Below, one piece after another: positions 19,439-28,528 of a DNA stretch of 62,938 nt. The notes below the pieces were generated by a model. That model was not told where the DNA came from. It saw only the letters and a program-made list of their open reading frames with translations, and searched no databases. Location of the stretch: the NCBI GenBank assembly GCA_022826885.1, contig JAJDUB010000026.1, positions 1 through 62,938 of the forward strand, given 5' to 3'. The translations under genes were made by a program, and so were the position numbers. Numbering within the stretch: position 1 is the first letter of the stretch; the number at the start of each line of letters is the position of its first letter. Source of the DNA: Gammaproteobacteria bacterium (GTDB lineage: Bacteria; Pseudomonadota; Gammaproteobacteria; Eutrophobiales; Eutrophobiaceae).

Positions 19439-19771
19439 TCAGAGGCATTCCTCGGCGAAGGACTTGCACGTCCTTACACACTTCCTGGTAACGGGGCCGG
19501 AACCGGGATTTAACGTCACGCAGTCCTCACCCCACGTGGAACACACGGTCATACAGCGCCTGTCCTCCCGGTATTCCGTGTTCGCGGTTGGTAGCCGCAG
19601 CCTGACGGTTTCACGTTCAGGCTGGATATCAGTGCTTTCAATATCCAGGACAATCGTAGGCGGAGGGGCGTCATCCGGCATCTTCTGAGGAGCGTAGGAT
19701 GATTGTTGCGCTGTTGCCGCAGCGCCAAAAAGAATCGAAACGGTAATTACCAGGGTATGTAACAAATGCAT
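19439..19771 (-). CDS. Small secreted cysteine-rich protein, unknown function
   Basis: I place the start at ATG 19771 (110 residues), which gives a clean signal peptide (MHLLHTLVITVSILFGAAAT, then AQQ). The mature protein has a proline-rich start (APQKMPDDAPPPTIVLDI) and a C-terminal half with six cysteines in the pattern C-x3-C-x6-C-x13-C-x3-C-x7-C, ending CL. Even, paired cysteines suggest three disulfides formed in the periplasm. The frame is open upstream to 19807. I do not recognise the family. It lies between tRNA-Leu and a divergent membrane protein gene. Confidence 0.65.
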   Translation of the reverse strand: MHLLHTLVITVSILFGAAATAQQSSYAPQKMPDDAPPPTIVLDIESTDIQPERETVRLRLPTANTEYREDRRCMTVCSTWGEDCVTLNPGSGPVTRKCVRTCKSFAEECL

Positions 19772-19911
19772 ACGTGCTATCCGTCTGATTGTAGGGTAAT
19801 TAGACAATATTATGGTTGGACTGGCAACAGGAAATTAAGTTCACCCGGTAATGATACCCAAAATCGCGGTTTTATTCTAATATATGAAAACCCACACGTT
19901 ATGCGTTCGTT

Positions 19912-20295
19912 ATGGATCACAGACTTTATTTCGTTTTCGGCGACCTCGTCTCAAACATGGTCGCAGGCGTCCTGCTTGCGCTCTGCGCCGCCCTGCTGAT
20001 TAGTACGGGCTGGAACATGTTCGTTGCCATGATCGTGATGATGGCGCTGGGGATGATACTGTGCATTTTTCTTTCCCTGGCGCTGGGCATCCTGTTCGGG
20101 GCCATGGAAATCATGGTGCCGGTGATGTTGACCGGCATGTTCAGCGGCATGTTCAGCGGCATGTGGCTGGCCATGGCGGAAGTGCCCATGCTCCACCTGG
20201 TCTGGCTGGGAGCAATCACAGGACTGCTTGTGACCTGTATTATCTGGCTGGTGAACGCACATCTGCGCGGCATCAGTACATCGGAGATAAACTGA
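19912..20295 (+). CDS. Small Met/Gly-rich membrane protein, unknown function
   Basis: A 127-residue protein with about four hydrophobic segments and a repeat in the middle (TGMFSGMFSGMWLAMAE). The glycine-zipper-like, methionine-rich segment suggests tightly packed helices; a role in membrane packing or metal handling is only a guess. Its stop and the ATG of the methyltransferase share one base (TGATG), so the two are coupled and probably work together. No confident family match. Confidence 0.7.
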   Translation: MDHRLYFVFGDLVSNMVAGVLLALCAALLISTGWNMFVAMIVMMALGMILCIFLSLALGILFGAMEIMVPVMLTGMFSGMFSGMWLAMAEVPMLHLVWLGAITGLLVTCIIWLVNAHLRGISTSEIN

Positions 20296-20912
20296 TGGCC
20301 GACCTGGCGACACGCGATAAATGGAACAAGGCCGCTGCCAGCCTTGACCTCATGTCCGGCAACGGCGAAATGAAGCGCTGGCTTCCCCTCAAGTCACGCC
20401 TGTTCGGACACATGGAACCCGGCAGGGTACTGTTTGCCTCCCTGGGCACGGGCCTCGATATATCGGCATTCCCGCCCGGTATGACGATCACCGCGATCGA
20501 TATCAGCCCGGAAATGCTGAAACGCGCACAGCCCCGTATCAACGGCTATCCGGGAGAAATACAAGCCGAACTCACAGACATCCATGAAATGCCGTACCCG
20601 GACGACCATTTCGACCAGGTCTTCACGTCCTGTACGTTTTGCTCGGTGCCGAAACCGGTGGACGCGCTCAGCGCGTTGAACCGCGTGCTGAAACCGGGAG
20701 GAAGGCTGTACATGTTCGAACATACGGGAAGCCGTTATTTTCCATTTAAATACATGATGGATTTTATGACTGTCATTAGCAGGAAGATCGGTCCCGAACT
20801 GAACCGGACCACCGTGGCTAACGTCAAGGCAGCCGGATTTGAAATCACGGAAGTGAACAACCTGTTTCTCGATATAGTCAAAACCATACAGGCGGTCAAA
20901 CCGCTCAACTGA
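20295..20912 (+). CDS. Class I SAM-dependent methyltransferase
   Basis: A 205-residue methyltransferase coupled to the preceding membrane protein. It has the SAM-binding motif I region (RVLFASLGTGLDISAFPPG), motif II (TAIDISPEML), an acidic substrate-side motif (MPYPDDHFDQVFTSCTFCS) and LNRVLKPGGRLYMFEH. This pattern resembles UbiE/phospholipid N-methyltransferase-type enzymes (Methyltransf_11). Given the coupled membrane protein, a lipid or quinone substrate is plausible but not shown. The open frame extends upstream to 20061 within the neighbour; ATG 20295 is preferred because it fits the overlap. Confidence 0.85.
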   Translation: MADLATRDKWNKAAASLDLMSGNGEMKRWLPLKSRLFGHMEPGRVLFASLGTGLDISAFPPGMTITAIDISPEMLKRAQPRINGYPGEIQAELTDIHEMPYPDDHFDQVFTSCTFCSVPKPVDALSALNRVLKPGGRLYMFEHTGSRYFPFKYMMDFMTVISRKIGPELNRTTVANVKAAGFEITEVNNLFLDIVKTIQAVKPLN

Positions 20913-20942
20913 ATGCCGGAGAACTGATTTACCGGGATAAAC

Positions 20943-22343
20943 ATGCGCCGGTTACTTGCAGTTTTATTTGTTGCGCTGGCAGCGGGACTGCTTCATGGAG
21001 AGACGCGCGACAAGGCCATCCTGCTCAACGTGGACGACGCCATCGGCCCGGCAATCACGGACTACATCGAACGGGGTCTTGACAAGGCAAACGAGGCCGG
21101 GGCGGAAATCGTCATTATCCGGCTCGATACCCCGGGTGGCCTGGACCTGGCCATGCGCAGTATCATCCAGGCCGTCATCGCCTCCCCGGTCCCGGTCGCC
21201 ATTCATGTAGCGCCTTCCGGCGCGCGCGCGGCCAGCGCCGGCACGTACATGATGTATGCCGCGCATATCGCGGCCATGGCGCCGGGCACCAACCTTGGCG
21301 CCGCCACCCCGGTACAGATGGGCGGCATGCCCGGCATGGACCCGCCGGAAAAACCTGCCCCTCCCGGCGCGCCGGACACTGACGATGGAGCCGGCGAAAC
21401 GGCTGCGGAGGAAGAGCCGGGGGAAACCGTCCCGGACAATGCGGACGCCATGAGGAAAAAAATAGTGAACGATGCCGCCGCCTATATCCGCAGTCTCGCG
21501 GAGTTGCGCGGGCGCAACGCGGAATGGGCCGAACAGGCAGTGCGCGAGGGCGCCAGCCTGTCCTCCGAAGAGGCCCTGGATGCCGGCGTGATCGATATCA
21601 TTGCCAGGGATATCCCCGACCTGCTGCAACAGGTTGACGGCAGAACGGTCACCGTACAGAACGCGGAACGGACGTTGAGCACCAGTGGACTCATAGTGGA
21701 GGCCATCGAACCCGACTGGCGCAACGAACTGCTGGCCATCATCACCAACCCGAATATCGCCTATATACTGATGCTGCTGGGTATTTACGGGCTGTTTTTC
21801 GAACTGGCCAACCCCGGTTACGTCCTGCCCGGAGTCATCGGCGGCATCTCGTTATTGCTGGCCCTGTACGCGCTGCAGGTGCTGCCGGTGAATTATGCCG
21901 GCCTGGGGCTGATGTTACTGGGGGTCGCGCTGATGGTCGGTGAACTGTTCATGCCCAGCTTCGGCATCCTGGGGATCGGCGGCCTTGTCTCGTTCGTCAT
22001 GGGTTCCATCCTGCTGTTCGACCGGGACAGCGGGAACCTTGCCGTTTCCCTGCCGCTGATTACCGCGGTCTCGGTGTTGTCCGCAGGTTTTTTCCTCATC
22101 GTGATCCGTTCCCTGTATGCCTCCAGACAGCGTCCCGTGGTTACCGGCGCCGAAGAGCTTATCGGCGCGACAGGCACTATCGCAGCCGATTTCAGCAGCG
22201 CCGGAATCATCCATATCCACGGCGAACAATGGAATGCCCGCTCTGAGACGCCCATGCGTAGCGGAGACAACGCCCGCGTCATCGGCCGGGACGGCCTCAC
22301 CCTGCTCATCGAACCAGTATCAGAGGAATCTTCACAATGCTGA
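20943..22343 (+). CDS. NfeD-family membrane serine protease (ClpP-class)
   Basis: A 466-residue protein: signal peptide, a ClpP/SppA-like protease domain, then about four to five membrane spans and a C-terminal NfeD OB-fold (about residues 405-460, [18 protein letters not shown]). The catalytic pair appears intact: Ser98 in [11 protein letters not shown] and Lys172/173 in [20 protein letters not shown]. An acidic, proline-rich insertion at about 126-165 is unusual in length. The family cleaves stomatin-like partners, and the next gene, overlapping by seven bases, encodes one. This forms the classic NfeD-slipin pair for membrane quality control. Confidence 0.93.
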   Translation: MRRLLAVLFVALAAGLLHGETRDKAILLNVDDAIGPAITDYIERGLDKANEAGAEIVIIRLDTPGGLDLAMRSIIQAVIASPVPVAIHVAPSGARAASAGTYMMYAAHIAAMAPGTNLGAATPVQMGGMPGMDPPEKPAPPGAPDTDDGAGETAAEEEPGETVPDNADAMRKKIVNDAAAYIRSLAELRGRNAEWAEQAVREGASLSSEEALDAGVIDIIARDIPDLLQQVDGRTVTVQNAERTLSTSGLIVEAIEPDWRNELLAIITNPNIAYILMLLGIYGLFFELANPGYVLPGVIGGISLLLALYALQVLPVNYAGLGLMLLGVALMVGELFMPSFGILGIGGLVSFVMGSILLFDRDSGNLAVSLPLITAVSVLSAGFFLIVIRSLYASRQRPVVTGAEELIGATGTIAADFSSAGIIHIHGEQWNARSETPMRSGDNARVIGRDGLTLLIEPVSEESSQC

Positions 22344-23092
22344 CTTATCTCTACATAATCATCGGCCTCGCCATCCTGATCCCCATGTTCATCAAGATCC
22401 TGCGGGAATACGAGCGCGCGGTGGTCTTCACTTTCGGCCGTTTCACCGCGGTAAAAGGCCCGGGCTTGATCATCATTATTCCCTTCGTGCAGCAGATCGA
22501 GCGGGTGGAACTGCGCACAATCGCCATGGACGTCCCCAGCCAGGACGTCATCTCCAGGGACAACGTTTCGGTCAAGGTCAACGCGGTGCTGTACTACCGG
22601 GTCATTGACCCGGAACGCTCCATCATCCAGGTGGAGAACTTCCATGAAGCCACCAGCCAGTTGGCGCAGACCACCCTGCGGGCGGTGCTCGGCAAGCACG
22701 AACTGGACGATATGCTGTCACAACGGGAACGGCTCAATAACGATATACAGTCGGACCTGGACAAGCAGACCGATGCCTGGGGCATCAAGGTGGCCAACGT
22801 GGAGATCAAGCACGTGGACCTGGATGAAAGCATGATCCGGGCCATCGCCAAGCAGGCGGAAGCGGAACGCGAGCGCCGGGCCAAGGTGATCCACGCCGAG
22901 GGCGAACTGCAGGCCTCCGAGAAACTGCTGGAGGCCGCCACGATACTGGGGAAGAACAACAACAGCATGCAGTTACGCTATCTGCAGACACTGACCGAGA
23001 TCGCCGGCGAGAAAAGCTCCACCATCGCCTTCCCCATACCCATCGATTTCCTGAAGACCTTCCAGTTGATGGGCAAATCGGGATCCGACTAA
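22337..23092 (+). CDS. Slipin (stomatin/prohibitin-like SPFH protein)
   Basis: A 251-residue protein with one N-terminal membrane segment ([17 protein letters not shown]) followed by an SPFH domain ([20 protein letters not shown]). The central and late parts are characteristic of bacterial slipins: [24 protein letters not shown]-type strand, and the [20 protein letters not shown] coiled coil. Such proteins form oligomeric membrane scaffolds. It overlaps the NfeD protease gene; in characterised cases that protease cuts the C-terminus of the slipin. A palindromic repeat follows 14 bases after the stop. Confidence 0.95.
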   Translation: MLTYLYIIIGLAILIPMFIKILREYERAVVFTFGRFTAVKGPGLIIIIPFVQQIERVELRTIAMDVPSQDVISRDNVSVKVNAVLYYRVIDPERSIIQVENFHEATSQLAQTTLRAVLGKHELDDMLSQRERLNNDIQSDLDKQTDAWGIKVANVEIKHVDLDESMIRAIAKQAEAERERRAKVIHAEGELQASEKLLEAATILGKNNNSMQLRYLQTLTEIAGEKSSTIAFPIPIDFLKTFQLMGKSGSD

Positions 23093-23105
23093 CCACCAAA
23101 ACACC

Positions 23106-23148
23106 GGGGTCAGAGTAAGAATTTCGCCGGAAATTTTACTCTGACCCC
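23106..23148. repeat. 43-bp palindromic repeat, copy C
   Basis: Full GGGGTCAGAGTAA copy with centre AGAATTTCGCCGG. It fills the gap between the convergent slipin and GMC oxidoreductase genes and ends three bases before the GMC stop. A bidirectional transcript-end role is plausible. Confidence 0.95.
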
Positions 23149-23150
23149 AA

Positions 23151-24668
23151 CTATCCAGTCATCCGGCCTGCCACATGGGACGCCCAGGCCGCAATACTGA
23201 GAGAGGGCGGCACACCCACCGGCTGCGGAAACACCGATGCATCCGCGATATACAGACCAGGGTACCCGTGCACCTGCCCTGCCCCGTCCACTACTCCCTG
23301 CGTCGCATCATCGCTGATGCGGCAGCCACCCATGGGATGGGCGGTCATTACACTCCCGGCATCGAACCTGACCGGGCGGCCGGACAGTTCGCCGAGCGTC
23401 TCGAAGGCGCGCATGGTCGCGGCATAGCTGGGCGAACCACTCATGGAAAATGAAAAGCTCATCGTCGCCTTATCCATTTTGATCTGCCCGTCGGCCGCAT
23501 CCTGCGACATGGCCACCACCTCATAGGCGCGTCCGGCCTTTGCACGCGCCCTGGCATACAGGAACCCGGGGACAGGGGGTGTCTCTCCGCCGCCGAGGAT
23601 CACGTAGACGCCGTCTTCATGACCTTTTATCTTGACCCGACCGTGCACCGGCGGCCCGGTTGCCGCATCGCGGGAACCATCCCCGGGGACCGGCCAGGAA
23701 CCGATCAGGTCACCGTTGGCGCCAAACCCCTTGCCCAGCCCCGGCAGTGCGCCAAGACCGCCCTTCCGGCGTGAATGCAGCAACAGGTGGTTGGTATTCA
23801 TGGTGCCCGCCGCCAGGACGACTTCGGGTGCGCTGAGCAACATATCCTGCCGGTTATCCAGGTCATGCACCTTCACGCGGTAGCCCTCTTTACCTTGCCG
23901 GAAGATGGCCCGGACCTCGCACATCGGCCTGACTACGAGGCCCTTCTGCATTGCCGGCAACAGGTAGATTGCATCCACGGTGGATTTGGACCCGTCCGGG
24001 CTGCCGAACATGCCGTGGTCCCTGCTGAAATCCATCGGCATGCGCACGATGCCGCGCTCATCGGTCTGCGGCGTCGCGGCGCCGTCCGCTCCGGGGTAGA
24101 GGATGGCCATCGGCGGCTGCTCGCCGCCCCCCAGCGGCGTGAAATAATCCTCCCCTTCCCAGGCATGATCGGTGTGGTTCGGCACGCGCGCGGCGTCGAG
24201 CGGCTGGACGCCCATCAACTCCTGCATTGCCCGCTTGTAATGGCCGGCCATCACTGCGTCGTCCAGTCCGGCGGCGCGCCCGTCCCAGAACCCTGCGGCA
24301 GGCCGCTCCAGCATGGCGGCCCAGATGTGGCTGCCCCCACCCACCCCCGAGGTGCACACGGCCTTGACGCCCCGGCCAATCCACATCTCCAGGAAACCGG
24401 ACTTGTTCAGCCCGATCCCGCGCTTCGGCCCGAACGGCGGATGCAGCGAGCGCAACACGCTCGTCATGCCGCCGGTACGCGGCAACGGCTTGGTGTCCTC
24501 GATACCTGCCTCCCGCACCGGCAGTGTATCCCGCCACGGGCCGCGCTCGAGCAACAGCACCGACTTCCCGGCATCAACCAGCCGGGATGCCGCCACGGCG
24601 CCGCCGAATCCGCTGCCGACCACGATCACGTCGGCATCGCGCTGGAGTTCATTGTCAAGCCTTGTCAT
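23151..24668 (-). CDS. GMC-family flavin oxidoreductase
   Basis: A 505-residue FAD enzyme. The dinucleotide-binding motif VIVVGSGFGGAVAASRL is at residues 14-30, followed by LLLERGPW. The middle contains CTSGVGGGSHIWAAML. The C-terminus has the GMC signature region HPMGGCRISDDATQGVVDG and SVFPQPVGVPPSLSIAAWA. The HPMGGC form resembles cholesterol oxidase-type and long-chain alcohol/sterol oxidoreductases more than glucose oxidase. There is no signal peptide, so it is probably cytoplasmic. It stands alone on the minus strand, facing the NfeD-slipin operon; substrate unknown. Confidence 0.9.
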   Translation of the reverse strand: MTRLDNELQRDADVIVVGSGFGGAVAASRLVDAGKSVLLLERGPWRDTLPVREAGIEDTKPLPRTGGMTSVLRSLHPPFGPKRGIGLNKSGFLEMWIGRGVKAVCTSGVGGGSHIWAAMLERPAAGFWDGRAAGLDDAVMAGHYKRAMQELMGVQPLDAARVPNHTDHAWEGEDYFTPLGGGEQPPMAILYPGADGAATPQTDERGIVRMPMDFSRDHGMFGSPDGSKSTVDAIYLLPAMQKGLVVRPMCEVRAIFRQGKEGYRVKVHDLDNRQDMLLSAPEVVLAAGTMNTNHLLLHSRRKGGLGALPGLGKGFGANGDLIGSWPVPGDGSRDAATGPPVHGRVKIKGHEDGVYVILGGGETPPVPGFLYARARAKAGRAYEVVAMSQDAADGQIKMDKATMSFSFSMSGSPSYAATMRAFETLGELSGRPVRFDAGSVMTAHPMGGCRISDDATQGVVDGAGQVHGYPGLYIADASVFPQPVGVPPSLSIAAWASHVAGRMTG

Positions 24669-24708
24669 TGCTTTGCCCCGGGCAGGAGTTCATGTAGAGT
24701 AACGGCGC

Positions 24709-25506
24709 TTAAATTTTGCTCTGTTCTATCTTTTCAAAATGACGCGAGTAAATTTCGCGCTTGCGGGCAACATAACTCCGGATACGCGGGTAACGTTCAT
24801 TTAAGAAATCTTCAGTCATGCCCAGATTGGGGTCTGTCGGTATTGCATCAAGCACGTCAATGTTATCCAGGTGGTAGGCGCGTTTTGACGGGTCCTCAAC
24901 GGCAAGGCTGGCCGTGTACTCAATAAACCTGTATGCCTCTCTGTGTGCTTCTTTATTCTGAGTTCTGAATAAATCACTGAGGGCAAGGTTCAGGACCTTA
25001 ACGGCCAGTCTTGTGCGCTCTGCGCTGCGACTATCGGGTTGCCCGGCCCGCCGATTTAGAATTCCATAGCTGTTATGTATCCTGCTGGCCAGGCAATGTG
25101 CCGGGTGGAGCACCAGGACGGATCTTTGCATGTCCCGGTTCCTGGCTTTCTGTGCGTCCTTTCTTATATGGTAGTTATCAACACCTATCATTATTTCCAG
25201 AAAATCGATATTGATAGACCGGCCATCTTCAAGATTGAACCTCAGGTTTGCCGACATCGGGGTATGGGTGTCCATGTCCGGCACCCTGATTTCGCCCTTC
25301 CAGATTTCATGCATGGCGGCAGCCGTGTCTCGGTCGCCAAGTAAATCGATGTCGTGACTGAAAAAGGGAGAGTACGTGTTCAGCGACGCGTCTTGTTGGG
25401 CATAGTATTCCGCCCAGATATTCAGCGCCTGACCACCGATCAGTATGGTATCGTTATCTTCCGGCAGGGATTCAAGGACCTTGGAAATGTCTCTGATCCG
25501 GAACAT
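24709..25506 (-). CDS. Nucleotidyltransferase-fold protein, possible toxin of a two-gene module
   Basis: A 265-residue protein with a Pol-beta-like nucleotidyltransferase core: Gly24-Gly25 (LIGGQALNIW), Asp52 and Asp54 (SHDIDLLGD), and a third acidic residue Asp101 (RSINIDFLE). This GG/DxD/D set is the catalytic pattern of AbiEii and related enzymes. The C-terminal part is helical and basic. Its ATG follows the stop of a small acidic protein without any gap, as in toxin-antitoxin or abortive-infection modules. It lies next to tRNA-Lys, a common place for inserted cargo. Function as a toxin is inferred from fold and layout only. Confidence 0.72.
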   Translation of the reverse strand: MFRIRDISKVLESLPEDNDTILIGGQALNIWAEYYAQQDASLNTYSPFFSHDIDLLGDRDTAAAMHEIWKGEIRVPDMDTHTPMSANLRFNLEDGRSINIDFLEIMIGVDNYHIRKDAQKARNRDMQRSVLVLHPAHCLASRIHNSYGILNRRAGQPDSRSAERTRLAVKVLNLALSDLFRTQNKEAHREAYRFIEYTASLAVEDPSKRAYHLDNIDVLDAIPTDPNLGMTEDFLNERYPRIRSYVARKREIYSRHFEKIEQSKI

Positions 25507-25734
25507 CTATTCATACCACATAGGTCCTTTTTCATTCCAGGGCACAAGCTCAAAGTCGTCATCCCAATGGACGCAGTTTCTTTCCCGGAGTTCTTCCTGG
25601 GAAATGAGACCTTTCTCCACGTCTTCGCGCATTTTTCTGTATTCAGCTTCTTTTTCTTCTTCAAACACGCGCCCGGGCACAACGACAATGTTCAAGTCAT
25701 TATCGTTTTGTTGTGGTTGTAATTTTTTCATCAT
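25507..25734 (-). CDS. Small acidic protein, possible antitoxin partner
   Basis: A 75-residue, highly charged protein (VFEEEKEAEYRKMREDVEKG) with a tryptophan-rich tail (VHWDDDFELVPWNEKGPMWYE). No DNA-binding motif is evident. Its stop codon TAG is directly followed by the ATG of the nucleotidyltransferase gene, so the pair is cotranslated. This suggests a neutralising or accessory partner. Two ATGs in tandem offer the start; I took the first. Confidence 0.65.
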   Translation of the reverse strand: MMKKLQPQQNDNDLNIVVVPGRVFEEEKEAEYRKMREDVEKGLISQEELRERNCVHWDDDFELVPWNEKGPMWYE

Positions 25735-25765
25735 TTATGTACCGATTCAGCAGGCTGTTATCTGA

Positions 25766-25838
25766 TGGGCCGTCAGGGATTCGAACCCTGGACCTTGGGA
25801 TTAAGAGTCCCCTGCTCTACCAACTAAGCTAACGGCCC
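25766..25838 (-). tRNA. tRNA-Lys (CTT)
   Basis: GGGCCGT acceptor stem, anticodon loop CTCTTAA and T-loop GTTCGAATC. Unlike the other tRNAs here the 3' CCA is not encoded (TCA follows the discriminator A). Last of the minus-strand Pro-Arg-His-Lys group. Confidence 0.95.
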
Positions 25839-25894
25839 ACGGGCGAGTATATCACGGCACAATAGTCCCCGGAACTGACCGGGAACTGAAGATT

Positions 25895-25972
25895 TGGGGT
25901 GAGTGATGGGGCTCGAACCCACGACCACCGGAACCACAATCCGGCGCTCTACCTGACTGAGCTACACTCACC
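25895..25972 (-). tRNA. tRNA-His (GTG)
   Basis: GTGAGTG acceptor preceded by an encoded G that can serve as G-1, anticodon loop TTGTGGT, T-loop GTTCGAGCC, discriminator C and encoded CCA. Confidence 0.96.
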
Positions 25973-25977
25973 ATTAC

Positions 25978-26040
25978 AGCCTGTGCCGGGCTTGACCCGG
26001 CATCCAGTCGGTTTACCGGTCGCCGGAGGCGACACATTAT
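25978..26040. repeat. About 60-bp hairpin repeat, copy 1 (inverted relative to copy 2)
   Basis: Contains the palindrome TGCCGGGCTTGACCCGGCA and, about 25 bases later, TCGCCGGAGGCGA then CACATTATT. Copy 2 at 27683-27742 is nearly its reverse complement. The two flank tRNA-Arg, tRNA-Pro and cysS. Confidence 0.85.
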
Positions 26041-26041
26041 T

Positions 26042-26118
26042 TGGCGCGCCCGAGAGGACTCGAACCTCTAACCCTCGGCTTAGAAGGCCGATGCTCTATC
26101 CGGTTGAGCTACGGGCGC
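26042..26118 (-). tRNA. tRNA-Arg (TCT)
   Basis: GCGCCCG acceptor, anticodon loop CTTCTAA, T-loop GTTCGAGTC, encoded CCA. Confidence 0.96.
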
Positions 26119-26162
26119 AAGTCCTGGGCTTGGGAAATCCGTCCCTGCTTCATCCCGCAAAT

Positions 26163-26239
26163 TGGTCGGGGCAGAGGGATTTGAACCCCCGACCCTCTGC
26201 TCCCAAAGCAGATGCGCTACCAGACTGCGCCATGCCCCG
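26163..26239 (-). tRNA. tRNA-Pro (TGG)
   Basis: CGGGGCA acceptor, anticodon loop TTTGGGA, T-loop GTTCAAATC, encoded CCA. First in transcription order of the four-tRNA group downstream of cysS. Confidence 0.96.
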
Positions 26240-26294
26240 AACCGTGCAAGGCAGACGCGTAATGATACGCTTTGAGTATATGCCCGTCAATCGA

Positions 26295-27677
26295 TCACTT
26301 CCTGCGCCAGGTGGTGCCGCCGGGGCCGTCTTCCAGGATGATGTCCTGCCCGGTCAACCGCTCGCGTATCCGGTCCGCCTCGGCGTAGTTCCTTGCCGCC
26401 TTCGCCTGCGCCCGTTCCTCGATCAGGCGGTTAATATCATCCGTGGAGATATCGCCGTTGCCGGCTGCGGCGTGCAGAAATTGGCCGGGCGCCATCTGCA
26501 TGATACCCAGCACGCCGCCGAGCCGCACCAGGGTCCTGGCAAGGCACGAGGCATGTTCCGATGCCTTGTCCTCCAGGCGATTTATCTCTCCGGCAATCTC
26601 GTGGAATAAAGTGACCGCGGCCCGGGTATTGAAGTCATCGTCCATGACCTGTTCGAAACGCTGGCGGTAGCCGGGTTCGAGTTCGCCGTCGCCCGGATCG
26701 ATGTCGCGGATGGACGTGTACAGCCGGGTCAGGCCGGCCCTGGCCTCGTCCAGGTGCCCGTCGGAGTAATTCAGCGGGCTGCGGTAATGGCTGGAGAGGA
26801 TGAAAAACCTTATCACCTCCGGCAGGTAGCGCTCCATCACTTCCCTGATGGTGAAAAAATTACCGAGGGACTTCGACATTTTCTCGTCGTCGACCCGCAC
26901 GAAACCGTTGTGTATCCACGTGTTCACGAAGGTCCTGCTGCCGGCGCCGCAACTCTGGGCAATTTCATTTTCATGGTGAGGAAAGCGCAGGTCCTGGCCG
27001 CCGCCGTGGATATCGAAATCGTCGCCCAGGCAGTGGGTCGACATGGCGGAGCATTCGATATGCCAGCCGGGCCGCCCCCTGCCCCAGGGAGAATCCCAGG
27101 CCGGCTCACCTGGCTTTTCCGCCTTCCACAAGGCGAAGTCGACCGGGTCGGCCTTCTCCTCCTGTACGTCCACCCGTATCCCGGCGCGCAACTCCTCGAC
27201 ATTCTTGCCGGACAGTTTCCCGTAGTCCCCGAACGCGCTGACGTCATAGAATATGTCGCTGTTCCCCGCCCGGTAGGCGTAACCGTTCTCCAGCAACCTG
27301 TCGATCATAACGATGATCTGCTCTATATGGTCCGTCGCCCTGGGTTCACTGTCGGGGACCAGCACGTTCAACGCCTCGAAATCCTCGTTCATCGCCTGGA
27401 TAAAACGCCCGGTCAACTCATTGAACGGCTCGCCGCTTTCCCGGGAACGGTTGATGATCTTGTCGTCTATGTCGGTTATATTGCGTACGTAGTTGACCTC
27501 GTAACCGCGGAAGCGAAGATAGCGGACGATCATGTCGAAAACCAGGATCATGCGCGCATGGCCGATATGGCAATAATCGTAAACCGTGATGCCGCACACG
27601 TACATGCGCACCTTGCCCGGATCAATAGGCTGGAATTTTTCCTTTCGCCGCGTCAGCGAGTTGTATATAGTCAGCAT
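26295..27677 (-). CDS. cysS: Cysteinyl-tRNA synthetase
   Basis: A 460-residue class I aminoacyl-tRNA synthetase that charges tRNA-Cys. The zinc cysteine Cys28 and HIGH motif at 37-40 ([16 protein letters not shown]) are present, with the KMSKS loop further on ([11 protein letters not shown]). Length matches E. coli CysS (461). It is followed on the same strand by the Pro-Arg-His-Lys tRNA group. In relatives, ppiB or folD often sits beside cysS; neither is here. Hairpin repeats in inverted orientation lie on both sides of the gene. Confidence 0.98.
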   Translation of the reverse strand: MLTIYNSLTRRKEKFQPIDPGKVRMYVCGITVYDYCHIGHARMILVFDMIVRYLRFRGYEVNYVRNITDIDDKIINRSRESGEPFNELTGRFIQAMNEDFEALNVLVPDSEPRATDHIEQIIVMIDRLLENGYAYRAGNSDIFYDVSAFGDYGKLSGKNVEELRAGIRVDVQEEKADPVDFALWKAEKPGEPAWDSPWGRGRPGWHIECSAMSTHCLGDDFDIHGGGQDLRFPHHENEIAQSCGAGSRTFVNTWIHNGFVRVDDEKMSKSLGNFFTIREVMERYLPEVIRFFILSSHYRSPLNYSDGHLDEARAGLTRLYTSIRDIDPGDGELEPGYRQRFEQVMDDDFNTRAAVTLFHEIAGEINRLEDKASEHASCLARTLVRLGGVLGIMQMAPGQFLHAAAGNGDISTDDINRLIEERAQAKAARNYAEADRIRERLTGQDIILEDGPGGTTWRRK

Positions 27678-27682
27678 TTAAA

Positions 27683-27742
27683 AATGTGTCGCCTCCGGCG
27701 ACAGGTTAAATTACTGGGTACCGGGTCAAGCCCGGCACAGGG
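27683..27742. repeat. About 60-bp hairpin repeat, copy 2
   Basis: TGTGTCGCCTCCGGCGACA followed by ACCGGGTCAAGCCCGGCACA; the reverse complement of copy 1 with a few changes. It occupies most of the divergent cysS-lpxH gap, so it must lie near both promoters. Confidence 0.85.
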
Positions 27743-27793
27743 ATCAATTACCATGAAAAACAAAACGGGCATGGTATCAAAAGAACGCGCCTG

Positions 27794-28528
27794 ATGGACA
27801 CGTTATTTATCTCCGACCTGCATTTATCGATCAACCGGCCTGGCAAGGTAGACTTATTCAGGCAATTTTTCGACGGGCCGGCGCGCAGAGCGAGCGCAGT
27901 GTACATACTCGGGGACCTGTTCGAGCATTTCTGGACGGGGAATGACGATCGTACTCCTCCCGCCCCCGAAGTGATCGGCATCCTGCGGGACTGTTGCCGG
28001 CACAACAATGAGATATACCTGGTGCGGGGGAACCGCGACCTGATGCTCGATAAGGGTTTCAGCGAGCTTACGGGTTGCCGGCTGCTGGATGATGTAACCG
28101 TAATAGATATCGGCGGCGCGCCGACACTGATCATGCACGGCGACCTGCTCTGTACCCGTGACGTAAAGTACCAGTGGTACCGGAAGTTTATGGAAACCCC
28201 GCTGGTCCGCCGCCTGTTTCTGGGCCTGCCCTGCAGCCTGCGGACCGTAATGACCCGCGGCATGAAACCGCTGATGAAAAAATCAGCGGCCGGCAAAGCG
28301 CCGGAGATTATCGATGTAGACCAGGCGACCGTGGAGGCGTACATGACCGGGCATGGAGCCGACGAACTGATACACGGGCACACCCACAGGCCGGGGATTC
28401 ACCAGTTCGACCTGAACGGCAAACCCGCGCGCCGTATCGTGCTGGGTGACTGGTACGAACAGGATTCGGTACTGGTATGCCGGGACGGCGAGCGCAAACT
28501 CCTGCGCGTCAGGGAATATCTCAGCTAA
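27794..28528 (+). CDS. lpxH: UDP-2,3-diacylglucosamine diphosphatase
   Basis: A 244-residue metallophosphoesterase acting in lipid A synthesis, releasing UMP to give lipid X at the inner-membrane face. Metal ligands can be traced: Asp8 and His10 (ISDLHLS), Asp41 (LGDLFEHFW), Asn80 (RGNRD), the histidine of IMHGDLL, and His195/His197 (IHGHTHRPG). The GDLFE and GNRD boxes and length match LpxH. Divergent from cysS; its 3' end overlaps the convergent ampE gene by eight bases. Presence implies a lipopolysaccharide-bearing outer membrane. Confidence 0.96.
   Translation: MDTLFISDLHLSINRPGKVDLFRQFFDGPARRASAVYILGDLFEHFWTGNDDRTPPAPEVIGILRDCCRHNNEIYLVRGNRDLMLDKGFSELTGCRLLDDVTVIDIGGAPTLIMHGDLLCTRDVKYQWYRKFMETPLVRRLFLGLPCSLRTVMTRGMKPLMKKSAAGKAPEIIDVDQATVEAYMTGHGADELIHGHTHRPGIHQFDLNGKPARRIVLGDWYEQDSVLVCRDGERKLLRVREYLS

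Noticed and set aside
25852..26609. Frames across the His, Arg and Pro tRNA genes
   Set aside because: Translated tRNA sequence and antisense cysS; not genes.
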